From the NCBI GenBank assembly GCA_033002965.1, contig JAURVB010013313.1:1-64000 (forward strand): DNA of 64,000 bases, written 5' to 3'. A program made the position numbers and the translations under genes. The stretch comes from Piper betle. Taxonomy: Eukaryota > Streptophyta > Magnoliopsida > Piperales > Piperaceae. Of the stretch, positions 48,939-62,203 are shown one piece after another; positions within the stretch are counted from its first letter, which is position 1, and every line of letters starts with the position of its first letter. The notes under the pieces are model-generated. The model saw nothing but the letters and a program-made list of their open reading frames with translations, did no database searches and was not told the DNA's origin.

Positions 48939-51900
48939 ATGGGGGCTGTCCTGGTCTGGCTCGTCTCCTTCTTCTCCCTCATGTCCCTCATCGGCATCCT
49001 CGTCTTCCAGGTTATGCTCGTTTCTTTTCTTTCTTTCCCCCCCCCCCCACCCACAACTCTTTAATTATTATTTTTCATTTTTTCTTCGATTGAGTTGTAT
49101 TAATTTTAACTATGTTTAAGAAATTTTGTTGGACTGGTTAGACTTATGACTGCCTTGATGCACTACCTCTTAGTTCTTGGTCGTCCTTCAAGTCCCGAGT
49201 AATTTTCAATTTGTATGCACAACTTCCAAATTTATGCTACTTGGTACTTTTATTTATAGAATTGAGAGTCCAATTGTGTTTCGAATTGACGGTAATAAAT
49301 ATATTTTGTGGGTTAGTGCAACGCTTTCTTGGTTTCCTTTTGTTTACACCGCCCTTTTTTTTTTAAGCTATTTGTATGAAAATCAGATAATGTTTTCCAT
49401 TTGAATGGTCACTTCACAATGCTGGCAAAACTTTCTAGTCCCTTAAATGTCTTAAATTAAGATTTTCATGGCCATATTCTGAAATAATGGCTTTTATTTG
49501 AGTTATATTCAACCGAAAAAGATATAATGCTTTTAGCAAAGCTTCTTGGTTTCATTGTGTGACCAATTAATCGACAAAAACTGAAAAAAATAATGTACGA
49601 GCGCCCAAAAATAGACGGGAGACGAATAGTAAAGTAGGTTTGATATCTGGTTTTTAATCTTATTTTCTTATACACCATACAACTGGCATTAATAAGCAAT
49701 CTTGAATAATGATAACAATTTTATGATGAGAAACTAGTCTTGATGACTCCTTTTATTCACGTAAGACAAAAAGTAATAATAGTAAATAGATCATATTGGT
49801 TAACATGCTAAAGAAAGAAGAGGGATATATAACACCTTAATCTCAGTGTTCTTTCGTGTCAAAGGGCATGCCCAAGAGAGTGGAATTTGCATATGTTTCC
49901 AATTATTGACAAAAAAGAGACTAGCTTATATCCTTTCATTTAGATTTATGTTCATTAAGATCGAAAGCAAAACATTAGACTGTGAGGTTATATTATTGAA
50001 GAAAGAAATTTTTCCAATAAAATTTTTATAAATATTTAAACGGAAGGGCAGTTAATTTGTATGTGAATGTTAAGAATGAGTCCTTGAGAATCTGGTTTCT
50101 TGATTAGGCTATCCTTGCATTGTTGTTGATGAATAGAATAAAGCAAAGGGTAATTTTATTTGCTTGTAATAATTCTTCTCTATTTCAAGTAAGCATAGTC
50201 TTTGATACTGTTTCTCTTATCTGAAGATTTTCTCACATGCTGATAATTTTAATGTGCTAATATAAAATTATGGCATCCTTTGGTGCAGGATGTAGTTGTT
50301 GAATTTCTTCAATTTATACTTCATTGCATGCTGATTAATAATAAATTTCTTCAATTTATACTTCATTGCTTGTAAATATTACCTAGCAAAATAAATTTAT
50401 AACAATAAAAGGCTATTGTGAAGTTGGAAATTGTTATTAGTATAGGACTGTGATTAATATGTTAGGAACTTGGGCATTTATAATAATTGGTTAATGGGCT
50501 GAAACCAATGATGGTTAAAGATGATTGGAAGGGACAAATAACGTTAATGGACTTCAAACCTAAAGATTTGGCTGGTGATTTGATTGGGCTCCTAACTGAG
50601 AACATCAGACATATACAAATGAATTAACCTGTTCATTTTGAACCTAACTAACATATATAATCTGCCTAACGAGACTTCTAATATTCAGAAGCACGACCTA
50701 GCAACGCTCAAACAATGTCTAAGTTGACTTAGCAGAGGACACAGCTGAAACTCTCTTAGACTTCTTAATAGTTGTAATTGTTACCTGTTTCTCATGGCAT
50801 TTAATGGAAGTTAAAGTTGGCACATGTATTCAGATCATGACTTATAATCAGGCTGACCGAGATCAAGCAAGTAAGGTGAAATAGGTTCCGGCCATTGGTA
50901 AATGTCAATGACTTTGATGGATGCTATGTAAAAGAATTTAAATAATAGTGCATTAAGGTTGGGGGCTGACAGGCGGAGTTTGAGGCTGCAAAATGTGATA
51001 TTGATGCAAGAACAACAAAGGGTCAGACTTAGAAGATGATAAATCAATTCCAGTAGTTTAACACAAGCGAGCCATCTAGTATATGATGAATGCCTTGGTT
51101 TGAAAAGGAGCACAGAAAGCCTGAAGCGCATTTGGATGGAGGTTATAAGAAGTGACTTAAAAATGAAACTATCATATACCTGATGTAACACCCTTGGATC
51201 CCAGGTAAGATTTAGAATGAGCCATCTGTCATCTATATCATAATACAATATATTATTTGAATGATCCATATGTAATTTAATACATGTTATCTATACTATT
51301 ATCTTTGTTTTAACTTAAAATTTTCTTTTTATTTACATCAATTTTGACTAATAATTTTGTCATGAAGAAAAAAGTTAAAGTACTATGAGAAAATTCTGGA
51401 TATCTCTAGACGGTAAGTAGTCTCCCTTATTGTCTGACATGATACCGATATCCGAGGTAGAAAATCTTGGATTATACTAAAATTTTTTTTGGAGGTTCTT
51501 TAACAATAGATCTCTTACAATTATGGGGTAAAAAAATGAACAAATGCTCATTTGCTTGTTCATTTTTTATAACTTTTGTTTTAAATTTTTTTTTTCAGCT
51601 GTTATGGTTAGCGACACTTTGGGAAAGAACCCCATGCAATGTTTTAGTAAAATTCTTAATTTATTCTATTTTTTAAGTTTGATATGATTGAGTTAATATA
51701 ACAAATCCTTGGGTGTTACACTTCACAATTGAACAATATGGAGAAATTAATTTTTGTGCTCTACTATTTCAAAAATAGCGGAAGACATGATGTGCATGGT
51801 GGAAAGGAATAAATATTTACTTTTGTAATGGTTTACAGGGGCAGAGTATGTCAAATGGGCTAAAAGACATACGAACATGAGTGTGATTCAAATATTTAAG

Positions 51901-54061
51901 GGGTATATCCTGAGCGGAAGTACAGTTATTGATTCTTGTCTTCTTGACAAAATATGTAGGATAAAATAAATTCTGATGAACAAAACTTTAGAAGAAAACC
52001 ATATCCTAAAATTAAGGAATTAAAACAAATGTAACATGCATTGATGCAACCTTTTGAAATGCTAGTGAGACTCCATTGTCTAATTACAGTATGCGGGCAT
52101 GCTTATTTTTAATGGTTAATTCCACAAATCTAATTTTATGGATTTATAGGTTCCATGATATTCGCTGCTGCAATTTACATAATCAAGAACCATTTCTTAT
52201 TTGCTTAATCTGTTGAACCATCAGTTGAACAATCATCAGAATGATTATGGCTGGGATAAAAATGTGTTAATGGAAATTTAGGAGGAAAGTTTGAGGGGTT
52301 GCACCAAGGCATCAGATATTTTTACATTGTTTTTAAGGGGTTTAAGGATATTGAAAAAAAGGATTTAATTAATCATATCCATCAAGTGTGTATTTTTATT
52401 TTTATTTATTGGTAGTAGCTGCATGCGAAATGGAAAATTTATGAACATAACAATTCATTTTCCCTTTGGCTATACTTTGCAACAACAGGCTATTGTTGAA
52501 AGTGGTGACTGGTGAGTAGTAACATCTCTTTTGGAAAGAAAAATCCAGTTCAGGAAACTTTTGAATTTAGAAAAGGTTTGTTTATAGTAAATTTGTTTGG
52601 TATCGCTGTCAATATAATTAATATTTATCAGAGAAAGATTTCAGACAATATTGAAATTTCTGTTGGGTATTTTATGGTGAAGGACAAATATATCTTATGG
52701 AGTGATTCCAAGAGATGTGTATACAACTTTCCTTCATATTGTGACATGCTATTGTAAGAGGTCTATTTGAATTGAATAAAATTCGACCCAAGCAAGGGCA
52801 TATCTTTATTATATTAACATTTATAAGTAATCAGTACACATCCATGCCTTGATAAGATATAACCTTGAAGCGTGCAGACCATGATAAGGTATAACCTTAA
52901 GTGCAATGTCTGGAATGTTTTTTCTTTAATGCAACATTCAACTTATTATTTCTTGTTATTAATTGCTGCAAGAGTGATCCACTCAATAAGTAAGATATGA
53001 AATTTGGTAAATACTTAGTGGACAGTGCTTTTAGTTCAGATGAAGCAAGTTGGCCAAATTTCTTTTTGACTCTTTAGATTCAACTTCTTTATTATATATA
53101 TTTAAATATATTTAATGTTTTATGTAGACATTACAGACTGATTATACTTTTGCTTAATTTGGTTCCAGCTTTTGAAGATGTTTGTTGAATTTTTGTGACA
53201 ATGATAACTTAAAAACTCTGTCAATAATTCAGTTTTTTATTTAGAATAAACTTTTGAAAATTTAAATGTATAATAACACTGAGATGTTGTCCTTACATCC
53301 TGCTACCATCATGATCTACTGTTGTATACAAGACAAAACTCTGGGTAATCCTGTTGTGTTGTCTGACAATTGAAGATGAGCCTGACAATGTGAATATTAA
53401 CTCATCTTTCTTTGATGTTTCTTACATTAAATTCTGTGGAGAAAATTTGATTCTTTGTAGCCACTCTAAGAAAATGTGCTATATCACTAACAAATGCTCA
53501 AAGTAACTCTAATAGTGACCATTAACAATGTGTTGCAGGTTATGTGCCTTGTTGACTTGGAATATGATTATATAAATCCATATGACTCGGCTGCTCGAAT
53601 AAATTATGTGGTTTTGCCAGAGTTTATCATTCAAGGAATATTATGTTTGCTATTTCTTCTGTCTGGACATTGGATAATGTTTCTCTTTTGTGTGCCCATG
53701 CTGTACTACAATCTGAAACAGTAAGTTTCCTTCTTTTGGTAGGTGAATTTTTGTCTGTTTATTTTTCTTGCAAATGTTTGTATTTGGTTGCAGAAGGCAT
53801 GGTTATTTGTTAAGTTCTTTTTGTTATTTGTTCACAGGTATAGGGAGCGACGACATTTGATTGATGTGACTGAAGTATTTAATATGCTGAGCATGGCAAA
53901 AAAGAAGTGTTTCCTTAAGCTTGTTTATTTTGTCATCCTGCTGTTCTTCTCCATATTCTGGTCAGTTCTATCACCTGGCTAGCTTTTGCTCTATGTTATT
54001 TCGAGACTCCTACAACCCTAATTTTTGTTGCAGGATGATATATATTGTTTTGGATGAATAA
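48939..54061 (+). CDS. Cornichon family ER cargo-export protein
   Basis: Exons: 48939-49010, 53539-53720, 53838-53960, 54034-54061. They total 405 nt, 134 residues, all GT-AG and in phase. Cornichon proteins are small three-helix membrane proteins that recruit cargo into COPII vesicles at the endoplasmic reticulum. Residues 1-24 form the first membrane segment (MGAVLVWLVSFFSLMSLIGI). Family motifs follow: CLVDLEYDYINPYDSAARIN, VVLPEFIIQG, a second hydrophobic stretch ending YYNLKQY, then RRHLIDVTEVFN and a last membrane segment ending FWMIYIVLDE. The length matches plant family members. Intron 1 is 4.5 kb. It holds no recognised gene, only AT-rich sequence and a short duplication near 50306-50371. 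The start codon is preceded by GGAGGTG and is the only Met opening the first helix. Confidence 0.94.
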
Positions 54062-55363
54062 TGACGCATAAATTCTCCTGGCTAGAAGGCGTACAATGTT
54101 CATCGATGCCTTCGGCATGCATGAACTACTTTGTTATTTCCCACGTTACTAGGAAGTGGGAGCACAGTTTGATACTTCGGATTGGATTCCAGAGCTTGCT
54201 TTGCTTCCAGAAGTCTTGGACCAGAGGATATTTATTGATTTTTTTTATAATTATTAGTTTAGAGGTGGTTTTAATTTTACCCGCCAAAATTCACTCGTTT
54301 GTGGTGTTATTTTGGCTTATTTGAGTATCTTTTTTTTTGGGTAGATTTACTCATCTTCTTAGTTCTTAGTTAATGTGGCATTATCTTCTGTCAAATGCAA
54401 ATAAAGTCCCAGAAAATGCTTGATGAAGATATTGCTGTGAAGACAACATAAGCATATCTGATATGTTTAGATGTTTGCAAGTAATTCAATTTAGAGGCGT
54501 GCATTGACTTTGGATTGCAGACTGTTAGCTCATCCGAATTTGAGGAGCATCGCATAATCGAATGGGATAACCAAATACAGTAGAAACTGATGACTAGAAG
54601 GATGACATGGGATCAAACAGTCCCCTTTGGTCACATTAAAATTTGCCTCACCAAGTGTTCGCTACAAAGGACAAGATCATATTAGGCCACATTACACACA
54701 TTGAAAACAAGAATATGATTTATCATTTCTTGCTTAAAATCAAGAAAAATAAATATATCTGAGCATTTTGCAATGAACTGGTCTGAGTGTAGACTCAACC
54801 CTTTAAAATGGTGAATCAAATTGAAGAATTATAATCACATTTTTACCAATATACCAAATTTTATCCTATTAGGTTTAATGTGAGATTAATTTTAGGAATC
54901 TGCACAATTTATTTTTAATATGAACTCACCAAAGACTTCATCACTTCAACTATGATCCTACAAAAAAAAAGACATTTCGACTACGGACCCAATACAAATG
55001 AAAGTAGAAAGTAAAAAGGATTGGACTTCCAAGCAAATCCCCATATCTAAATATCTAGCAGAGTAAATTCTCAGAAACAGAAAGAATGACACATACCCAC
55101 AACCTCAATTGGCCACAAACATCAGATTCAAGGCCACAAATTGAATGATCTCTTAGTCATCAAAGCCCCATGGACATGATCCTCAAGTAAGTCTCTCTCC
55201 TTTATTGGTACTTTGTGGAATTCTACATGCTATATCTTTAGAAGTCAACTTACCTCCAATGCTTCTATCCACACTTCACCTACAAATATAAGCGTCACCT
55301 TGCCATTCTTCCCCCCATAAGCCACACAATTACATCAACTAAACTCCCCATTTCCCAACCAGC
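54062..55363. other. 3' flank of the cornichon gene and intergenic sequence
   Basis: No gene was recognised. A TATA-like ACAAATATAAG near 55281 precedes the next gene-like stretch. Confidence 0.4.
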
Positions 55364-55850
55364 CATGGCACCAAAACTCTGTCCCTTCTCTCCATCATCT
55401 CCCCACTTCTTTCAGCCTCACCTCTACCCGTGCTGCCTACATTCCGGCACCTGTGGACCCGGCATCGTCATTTAGCAGCCTGAGCTTTGTCCCCTGCCCA
55501 CTTAGAGCCCCTACCAATCCATCATTCCATACATCTAGAATCAACTTGCAGTTGTTTCTACTTACTACCATGCAACTCAGGGTGTTGGAGCACCCACTTC
55601 AACAAACTCCAAGCCAACCAGCTCTTTAACCAGCTGCAATCCAATCAGTTGTTCAACCAGCAGCAGGCCAACCAGCTCTTCCAGAACCAGAAGGCAAACC
55701 AAGCTTTCAACAAGCTTGAGGCCAACCAGCTCTTCAACCAACTTCAGACCGACCCAAGCTTTCAACCAACAGTTTGCTCTTGAACGCCCAGCTCGGCAAT
55801 TACATCAACCTTCCCAAGTTCTCTTGTCGGTTACCCTGCCACCACAGCCA
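55364..55850 (+). pseudogene. Degenerate gene-like stretch with a 9-residue repeat
   Basis: The sequence has a TATA-like motif near 55281 and an ATG in good context (GCCATGGCA, 55364). It opens MAPKLCPFSPSSP but stops after 36 codons. In another frame, from 55604 to 55765, six units of 27 bp encode forms of QLQANQLFN. The copies differ mostly at third codon positions, which suggests they were once translated. Past them the best-looking continuation (AQLGNYINLPKF) is in yet another frame, so at least two frameshifts separate the parts. I do not recognise the family; it may be a dead gene or contain sequence errors. Confidence 0.4.
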
Positions 55851-56059
55851 TAGTCGTCTGAAGAAATAGGGAGGTAATTTGTAGCAAGACTTGGGAGGAG
55901 AATAATTCTTGTAGAGACAATAATCAGTGAGAATAATAAATGGGTAATTATATAATGGTGATGACTGCTCACTGTTGGTATTTTTCATGTATGAAATGAT
56001 ACGAGTAACAAAGCATGATACCATGTTTTCCCACGTCTTTACATGACATCCACATCTAT

Positions 56060-58643
56060 CTATCCAATTCGGTTCATTTGCAAACCGGACTGGAAATGCT
56101 ATTGACAACCAAACCATTCGTTAATCTAGTCAAGCTAACCCGAATCTATCTTCGACATCTCAAGATTGTGATACAAATATTCAATGTATGGATGAGACGT
56201 TTAAGTTTTAACGTTGTTTTAAATGTATGTTTTATATTCAAAACAAAACAAATTCATTGAAAGTTCAAAAAATACTGATTTTTAATAATGAAATGGACAA
56301 AATCTCCCCTAAAACTACAATAAGGACCATCGTGCTAATAACAGATTTTATATATATATATAATGATAAAAACATAAAACAATGCTCAAAACATTGTATT
56401 TTCACACAACATTCACACTATAATTTTTTTTATTCTTTTGAGCCGAGACCGGTCACCATTGCTTAGCCGCTCAATTCTATTCACAATAATAATCACACGC
56501 AAAACATTTCATGATTTTCTCACAACATTATTGCAATCAGACATCATATCATTTATCCACAATAAAATGCATAACAGTTCATCATTTCACATTGTCATTC
56601 ATTCTATACGGCAGGTACATGTATGCATGTCGCATTACTACTCCTCTGTGGTCCAGACAGGGCTTAGTTATTTAAGTTCTTACTTACATATATAATACAA
56701 AAAAGTTAGTAACGAGTGTTATTAATTCAAAAATAATTAATAATCAAACTGACATAACAGTGATTGCAGTCCTTTTAAATAAAATCCATCATATATTTCT
56801 TCATTAGAATCACTCAAAAGGGCACTAATTAGGAGACGCCAGCCTTAACTTGATAGCGTCCCATTCTAACTTGTCAAATGCCTCGACATTTTTAATTATC
56901 TAACACTCAGGAAAATCAATTATCCTAAAGTCCTCTACATCCTCTGTATAACTTCTAGCCCCTAATTATAGAAGCCGAGTACTCTCAGGCAGAAACACCT
57001 TCAGTACCCTTTGAATCCACAATCTAAACATGTGCTGTATTGTAGTACCTATAAACCTCCACATTTCTTTAGGTTTGATGAACTCAAAATGTAGAGTTGT
57101 CAGGATCCCTTGTTGCAAAGAACGACCCGCTCACCAATCCAGAGCCCACTTTGACTTTCCCTTATCTCACATCTCATTGGAAAATCGAAAAAATTATACA
57201 TACATAAGTTTGGGTAGGGATTATAATGTAGTAGGCCTAAAGGAATCATGATCTAGATTTGAGTTTTTTAAAATAAACTCGAGGGATCTCATCCTCGAAG
57301 GTTATAAATCTAAAAATTCGTACAACTAAATGACCTGTTTGGAATGGGATATTATAAATTCACCACTTGAAATGTCTGCTTACCTGTTAAATCAATCATG
57401 ATAGAGTGAGAAGGTCTAACTAGAAGCAAGTCTTACACGAATCTAGTAGAAGCTTCAATCATGTCTAAGCGCCTAGACGACAAGCTCTTAATTCGTACCT
57501 ACATATCAAATCTAAAAGTTAACACTCACTATCTAAATAACGTACTCACACATCCTAACTAACATACTCATATTAAACATTCACATCAATTTACATCATA
57601 ATTTCTTAATTAAAATTACAGTTAATTTATAATTCATACTTAATTTACTTAATCAGTTCATTAGTATTTATTTTATATCATTCAAATCATGCAAATTCAT
57701 TTCATTTGCAATTAAAATATTTTACCACGTCAATCAATCAAATCTTACCATGTTGTGCTAATAATTATTAATTTTAATTAATTAGGTCGAAGATAATTGT
57801 ACCTCGTGTTGTTGGCAATCAGCGACGATTAGAGTTTATCACATGGTTCGCAACTTGAATTCGGCACTTGGTGGTGTCCGATGTTCGAATGGGTTTGGCG
57901 GAATAAATTTAGCAAAAATCCAGCAATTTCTGGTGAATTTCGGTAAATTTGATTTTCTAGCTACTTTTGGCGATTTTTCAACCGCTTTCCCGCAATTTTC
58001 TAGCGACTTTCCTGCAAACACAAACATCGGCTCGTCGTGGAGGCCAGGTGGTGGTCAGAATGGTGGGGGACGGCTCGGTGAAGCTTTGGCAAAGTTGATT
58101 GGTGGTGGATACGGCCGCCAAAGGTGGCGTTGGCGGTGGTGTCAGGGCGGTGATCGAATGAGGGAGGGGGAAATGTTGGAGTGAAGGGTTGAGTGGCGAT
58201 TTCATAATTAAAAATTGACTTGACCCTGGCCCAAATAAAAAATAATAACTAAACTCCTAATAAATTCTAAAAAATCTAGAAAAATATAAAAAATTGCCAT
58301 AAAATATAATACACTCCATAATATTAAAATGACATGTTCTATAATTAATAACCCATTTAAACTACTATATAACAAGCCCTAATACGTTATTTGACCAAAA
58401 AATAATTCTATAATCAAATTCATAAAAAGAAATAACTGCACACTGTTATATACTCTGATAACTTACCGCTCATCATTCTTTTTATGTTATCATCATATAT
58501 GAGGTACACTTGACCCTCACTGCTCATTATGCACGGCCAACCTCAGCTCAACACACATGTCATGAACTGACTCGACTCAGAATCGACAGCTGAACTAACT
58601 GGTTCGCTAACATAAATTTCTAACTCGAATTATGGGTTTTATA
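56060..58643 (-). mobile_element. Old, diverged minus-strand copy of the long LTR family
   Basis: Order and wording follow the family: AATTCGGTTCATTTGC at the left, GGCAGGTACATGTATGC, CCGAGTACTCTCAGGCAG at about 56974, and GTCAGGATCCCTTG at 57099. The right end reads GGGTTTTATA. Substitutions are frequent, the hairpin has decayed (near 56750-56780), and the terminal TGTAACACCCC is lost. The subfamily resembles the copies at 26037 and 36710. Confidence 0.75.
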
Positions 58644-59120
58644 ATTTATATCTATTTACATCTACAATTTTCCCGACCATTTTAGGTTTTAACTTTTGAT
58701 GTAATACACAAGTCCCTTAAAACCACAGTCGATTTGAAACATTTTATTCTCTGCACTTATTATACTAGCTGAAAAATTTTTTGTCGTCATAATTAGAGGT
58801 GCTAATAGCTCGATCAAGCTCGAATTCACTTAATATTCAGTTTGATTTCATTTGAGTCAAAGTTGAACTTGAATCAAACAAACACAAACACGAGCACACC
58901 TAAGTTTATTGCATTTCAACTTGAAACTCGATAATTTACATTATATATAATGTTTTACATATTTTTTATGAATTATTTACGTAAAATGTAAAAAAAAGTG
59001 ATATAATATAATGATTTTTGTCTAAACAAAGTATCAGACATATAATTAAATCGAAATTAAACTATTTAAACTTTCATAATTAAACTTATCTCAAGTTATA
59101 TAGAAATATATACATATATA
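58644..59120. other. AT-rich intergenic sequence
   Basis: No gene was found. A patch near 58790-58910 has repeated CTCGA and GAGTCAAAGTTGAACTTGA phrases, similar in style to 48250-48350. Confidence 0.4.
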
Positions 59121-59121
59121 T

Positions 59122-59158
59122 AGGGGAAAGTTTCCCACAGCAAAAGGCAGGGAAGTTG
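59122..59158 (+). mobile_element. Left end of a hairpin-bearing element, split by the LTR at 59159
   Basis: ATAGGGG after a TA-rich run is followed by CTTTC-type and GCAGGGAAG words, parallel to the better-preserved copy at 63829-63863. The element resumes after the LTR at 61749 with TGCGCC, as in the 63829 copy, then the CCGTCCGATT inverted repeat. The solo LTR's AGTTG duplication marks the split. Confidence 0.5.
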
Positions 59159-61748
59159 TGTAACACCCCAAATCCGGTTCACACTCGTGAACCGAACCGG
59201 CATGTTACCAGCCCCGGTTAGGTTGGCTAACCCGAACCTAACTCATACGGATCCAATCTCGGCGTCTTAAGATGTAAATACGACTTGTCATGCATGGATA
59301 AATTCATAAAACCCTAACATGATACTACATGGATGACATGCAACCTAAATTTCACACCAACACAATTACAATCAAAATTTGTAAAAATTATAAAATGAAA
59401 GGGACAGAATTTCCCCTAAAAATGCAATTAGGGGCCACCCTGTCAAAATCGTATATTCAAACATATATACGTATAGCAACGATAGCATTCACACATACTT
59501 CTAATCTATTATATTCATCATTCTCTGAACTTTGGGTCCTAACCCATCACACTTTTGCTGCGCTACTCTGATCATTTCACATTCTATCATGTCTCATGCA
59601 TTTGAACATGTCATTCACAATATAATAACATAATAACACAAAATTAAACATTCAGAAATCTAACATGTGTGTGTGTACAAGACCTCATTGCTCCTCCGTC
59701 CAAGCTGGCTCCTCCAACTCGTGATTATTACCTACATATAGTATAAAAACACGTCAGTAACAAGTGTTACTGGTCCGGAAAATAAAATAACTATAACAAG
59801 CTGGCTATGAGAGCAAACTCTCATATGAAAGAAAACATCATACTCCACGTGAACACTCTGAAGGGCACTACTGAGGAGCCACTGGGCTGCAGACCCGGTA
59901 GCATCCCGAACTTACTGTCTGCTGCTGGTACTATGCCGCTCTCGGCACTTCTTTTCAGTACTTCTCGTGAAACTTTATCCTAAGCCCTCTCCTTACCTCC
60001 ATATTTCTCCTGGCCTTGAGCACGAAGGCCGAGTACTCTCAGGCAGTCGCCTTTAGTACCCTTTGAACCACAAGTCCGGACATGCGCTGTACTAAACAGT
60101 ACCCGTAAACCTCCACGTTCTCCGGGTGTGAGGAACTCAAACGCGGAGTTATCAGGATCCCTCGGGAATGGAACAGTCCGCTGGCACTAATCCAGAGCCC
60201 GCTTTGACTGTCACGGCATCCTCTGCATGGTACGTGCAGTCGATTTCTCCATCTCTCGTCTCACAGAAACACGAAAACTATATATATATAGGCTTGGGTA
60301 GGGAGTTACATAATAGGCCCGAAGGCAACTTTTGGTGGATCTTGTTTTCGAAATCAACCTCGAGGGATCTCATCCTCGAGGGGTTATTAATCCGGAAAAT
60401 GTTCGATTAAATGGCCCGAGTTAAGTGGGATCCGATAAAACGCCACTTAACCCGTCCTGCAGACAATAAATCAAACATACAATAGAAAAGATTAAAACAG
60501 ACGAGTCCTAAACGGACCTGGTAGAAGCTCCAAGCGTGTCATCGCGCCTAGGCGGCGAGCTCCTACTCCGTACCTACACATCAAAACTAAATACTAACGC
60601 CCGCTCCTACTTCGGAGCTCGAATTCGGCGCTCCTCGGCGTCCGACGTTCGATCGAGTCCAACTGGGTGAGCTCCGCGGAAGATCCGGTGAATTCCAGCG
60701 AATTCCAGAAATTCCGATTTTCCGACGGTTTTCCGGCAGCTACTGGCGGTTTCCCGGCGGCTTCCGGTGGTTTTCCGGCGACAATCGCCGGCGGCGTCTA
60801 CTAGCCGGAAAGTGGTCGTGTTGGGTACCCTCGGAACCGGCTCGGCAAGCCCGACTCATCTATGGCATCAGCGTGGCCAATGGAGGTGGCGGCTCGCCGG
60901 AAAATGGCAAAACAGAGCCGGCGGCGATGGGTCGCTAGATCCGGCCGGCCACGGTGGCGACGGCCTCCGTTCCAGTCGAGGAGGGTCGCTGGGTGGTCGG
61001 TGGTGCTGAGGCGACCACTGGATGACGGCTGCGACGGTCGCCGGCGGCAGAATCGGCGACGCGACCAAACGCAGCCGCGGCGCTAGGCGTGGCGATTCCG
61101 GCGTCGCGGCGGCCCGATGGTGGCCGGGCCTGGTCGGGGCGGCAGGGCGACGTCGTCGCCGAGCTGGGCGGCGTCGGTCGACGGCCGGGCGGCGCCGACA
61201 GCGGCGGCGGTGGCGCGCGAACAGGGGCGGCGCGGCACGAGGGTTTGGGCGTGGGGAGAAAAGGTCGTCGTGGAGAAGAAAGGTTGGGTGGCAAACTTGT
61301 AATTAAGACTTGACTCGTCTCCGGCTCGAGTCAAGTATAATAACTAGGTCGTATTAAATCCTAAAAAATTCATAAAAATCGGGAAAAATCCCGTAAAATC
61401 AAACAACATCAAAAAAATCATAATGATATGCTCTAGAACTATCAACCCACCCAAAATGCCTGTAACGCGTCCTAACGCGGTAAACGGCTTAAAACTAATT
61501 CTACGATCCATTATATATCATAATAAAAAAAATGAACTGGCATACTCTCATATATCTGATAACTCATTCTGTTCTGCTGTGTTCATGACGTTATCATCAT
61601 ATACTTGGGTACGCATGACCCTCATAGCTCATACACGCGACTGGCATCGGCTCGGTACACGTGTCCTGAAACTGACTCAACTCAAAAAATAACGGTCGAC
61701 CCGACCGGTTCTGAATATAAAACCCTAACTCGAATCGTGGGTTTTACA
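59159..61748 (-). mobile_element. Solo LTR, minus orientation, target duplication AGTTG
   Basis: It begins TGTAACACCCC and ends GGGTTTTACA between perfect AGTTG duplications (59154-59158 and 61749-61753). The hairpin is at 59806-59825 and the palindrome at 59755-59772. The GC-rich island is at about 60610-61270. Large stretches are nearly identical to the copy at 6849-9785, but about 300 bp of AT-rich sequence before the island is missing. Confidence 0.92.
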
Positions 61749-61762
61749 AGTTGTATGCGCCA

Positions 61763-61810
61763 TATATTAATCTGGACCGTCCGATTAGATGGACGGTCCA
61801 GATTAATATA
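61763..61810. repeat. Perfect 20-bp inverted repeat with 8-bp loop
   Basis: The left arm is 61763-61782 (TATATTAATCTGGACCGTCC) and the right arm 61791-61810, exactly complementary. Near-copies of the core CTGGACCGTCCGATTAGA occur at 63951-63984, and a shorter one at 63889-63914. Confidence 0.9.
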
Positions 61811-61854
61811 CGAAACATAATGAAACCCTAAGCACCCCAACCCCCCGTGGCCTC

Positions 61855-62125
61855 CTCTGACCAGCGCCGGCCCGCCGCCTACTGGTCTCCTGCCGCCAGA
61901 ATCGACGGCCGCCTCCGACCTTCGCTGCCCCGGCTGCCTCCGACCATCTCCGCCCACCCGCTTTCCGGTCTCCCGCCGCCGGAATCGACGACCCCTCCCT
62001 CCCCAACCCTCCGTGGCCGCCTTCGCTGGCCCGGCTGCCGCCTCCGACCATCGCTGCCCCGCCGCCGCCTACCGGTCTCCCGCCGCCGGAATCGACGACC
62101 ACCTCCCTCCCCAACCCTCCGTGGA
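61855..62125 (+). repeat. GC-rich degenerate tandem repeat, three copies
   Basis: The phrase GGTCTCCCGCCGCCGGAATC recurs with changes at about 61884, 61967 and 62074, spaced 83 and 107 bp apart. Each is followed by C-rich sequence such as CCCAACCCTCCGTGG. Open frames across it are compositional and not called as genes. Confidence 0.7.
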
Positions 62126-62203
62126 TCACCGTTTCTTTCACTCGAAACTATTACAAGCATTTTTTGATATATTCTTTTATTTTATTTTATTTTATTTTTG
62201 CAG

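Noticed and set aside
50835..51269. 144-codon minus-strand frame in the cornichon intron
   Set aside because: No domain, no splice context, and it lies in AT-rich intron sequence; it is probably chance.
59329..59571. Short frames repeated in LTR copies (also 7019-7204 and 7566-7775)
   Set aside because: They fall inside the LTRs, are short, and are disrupted in sister copies.
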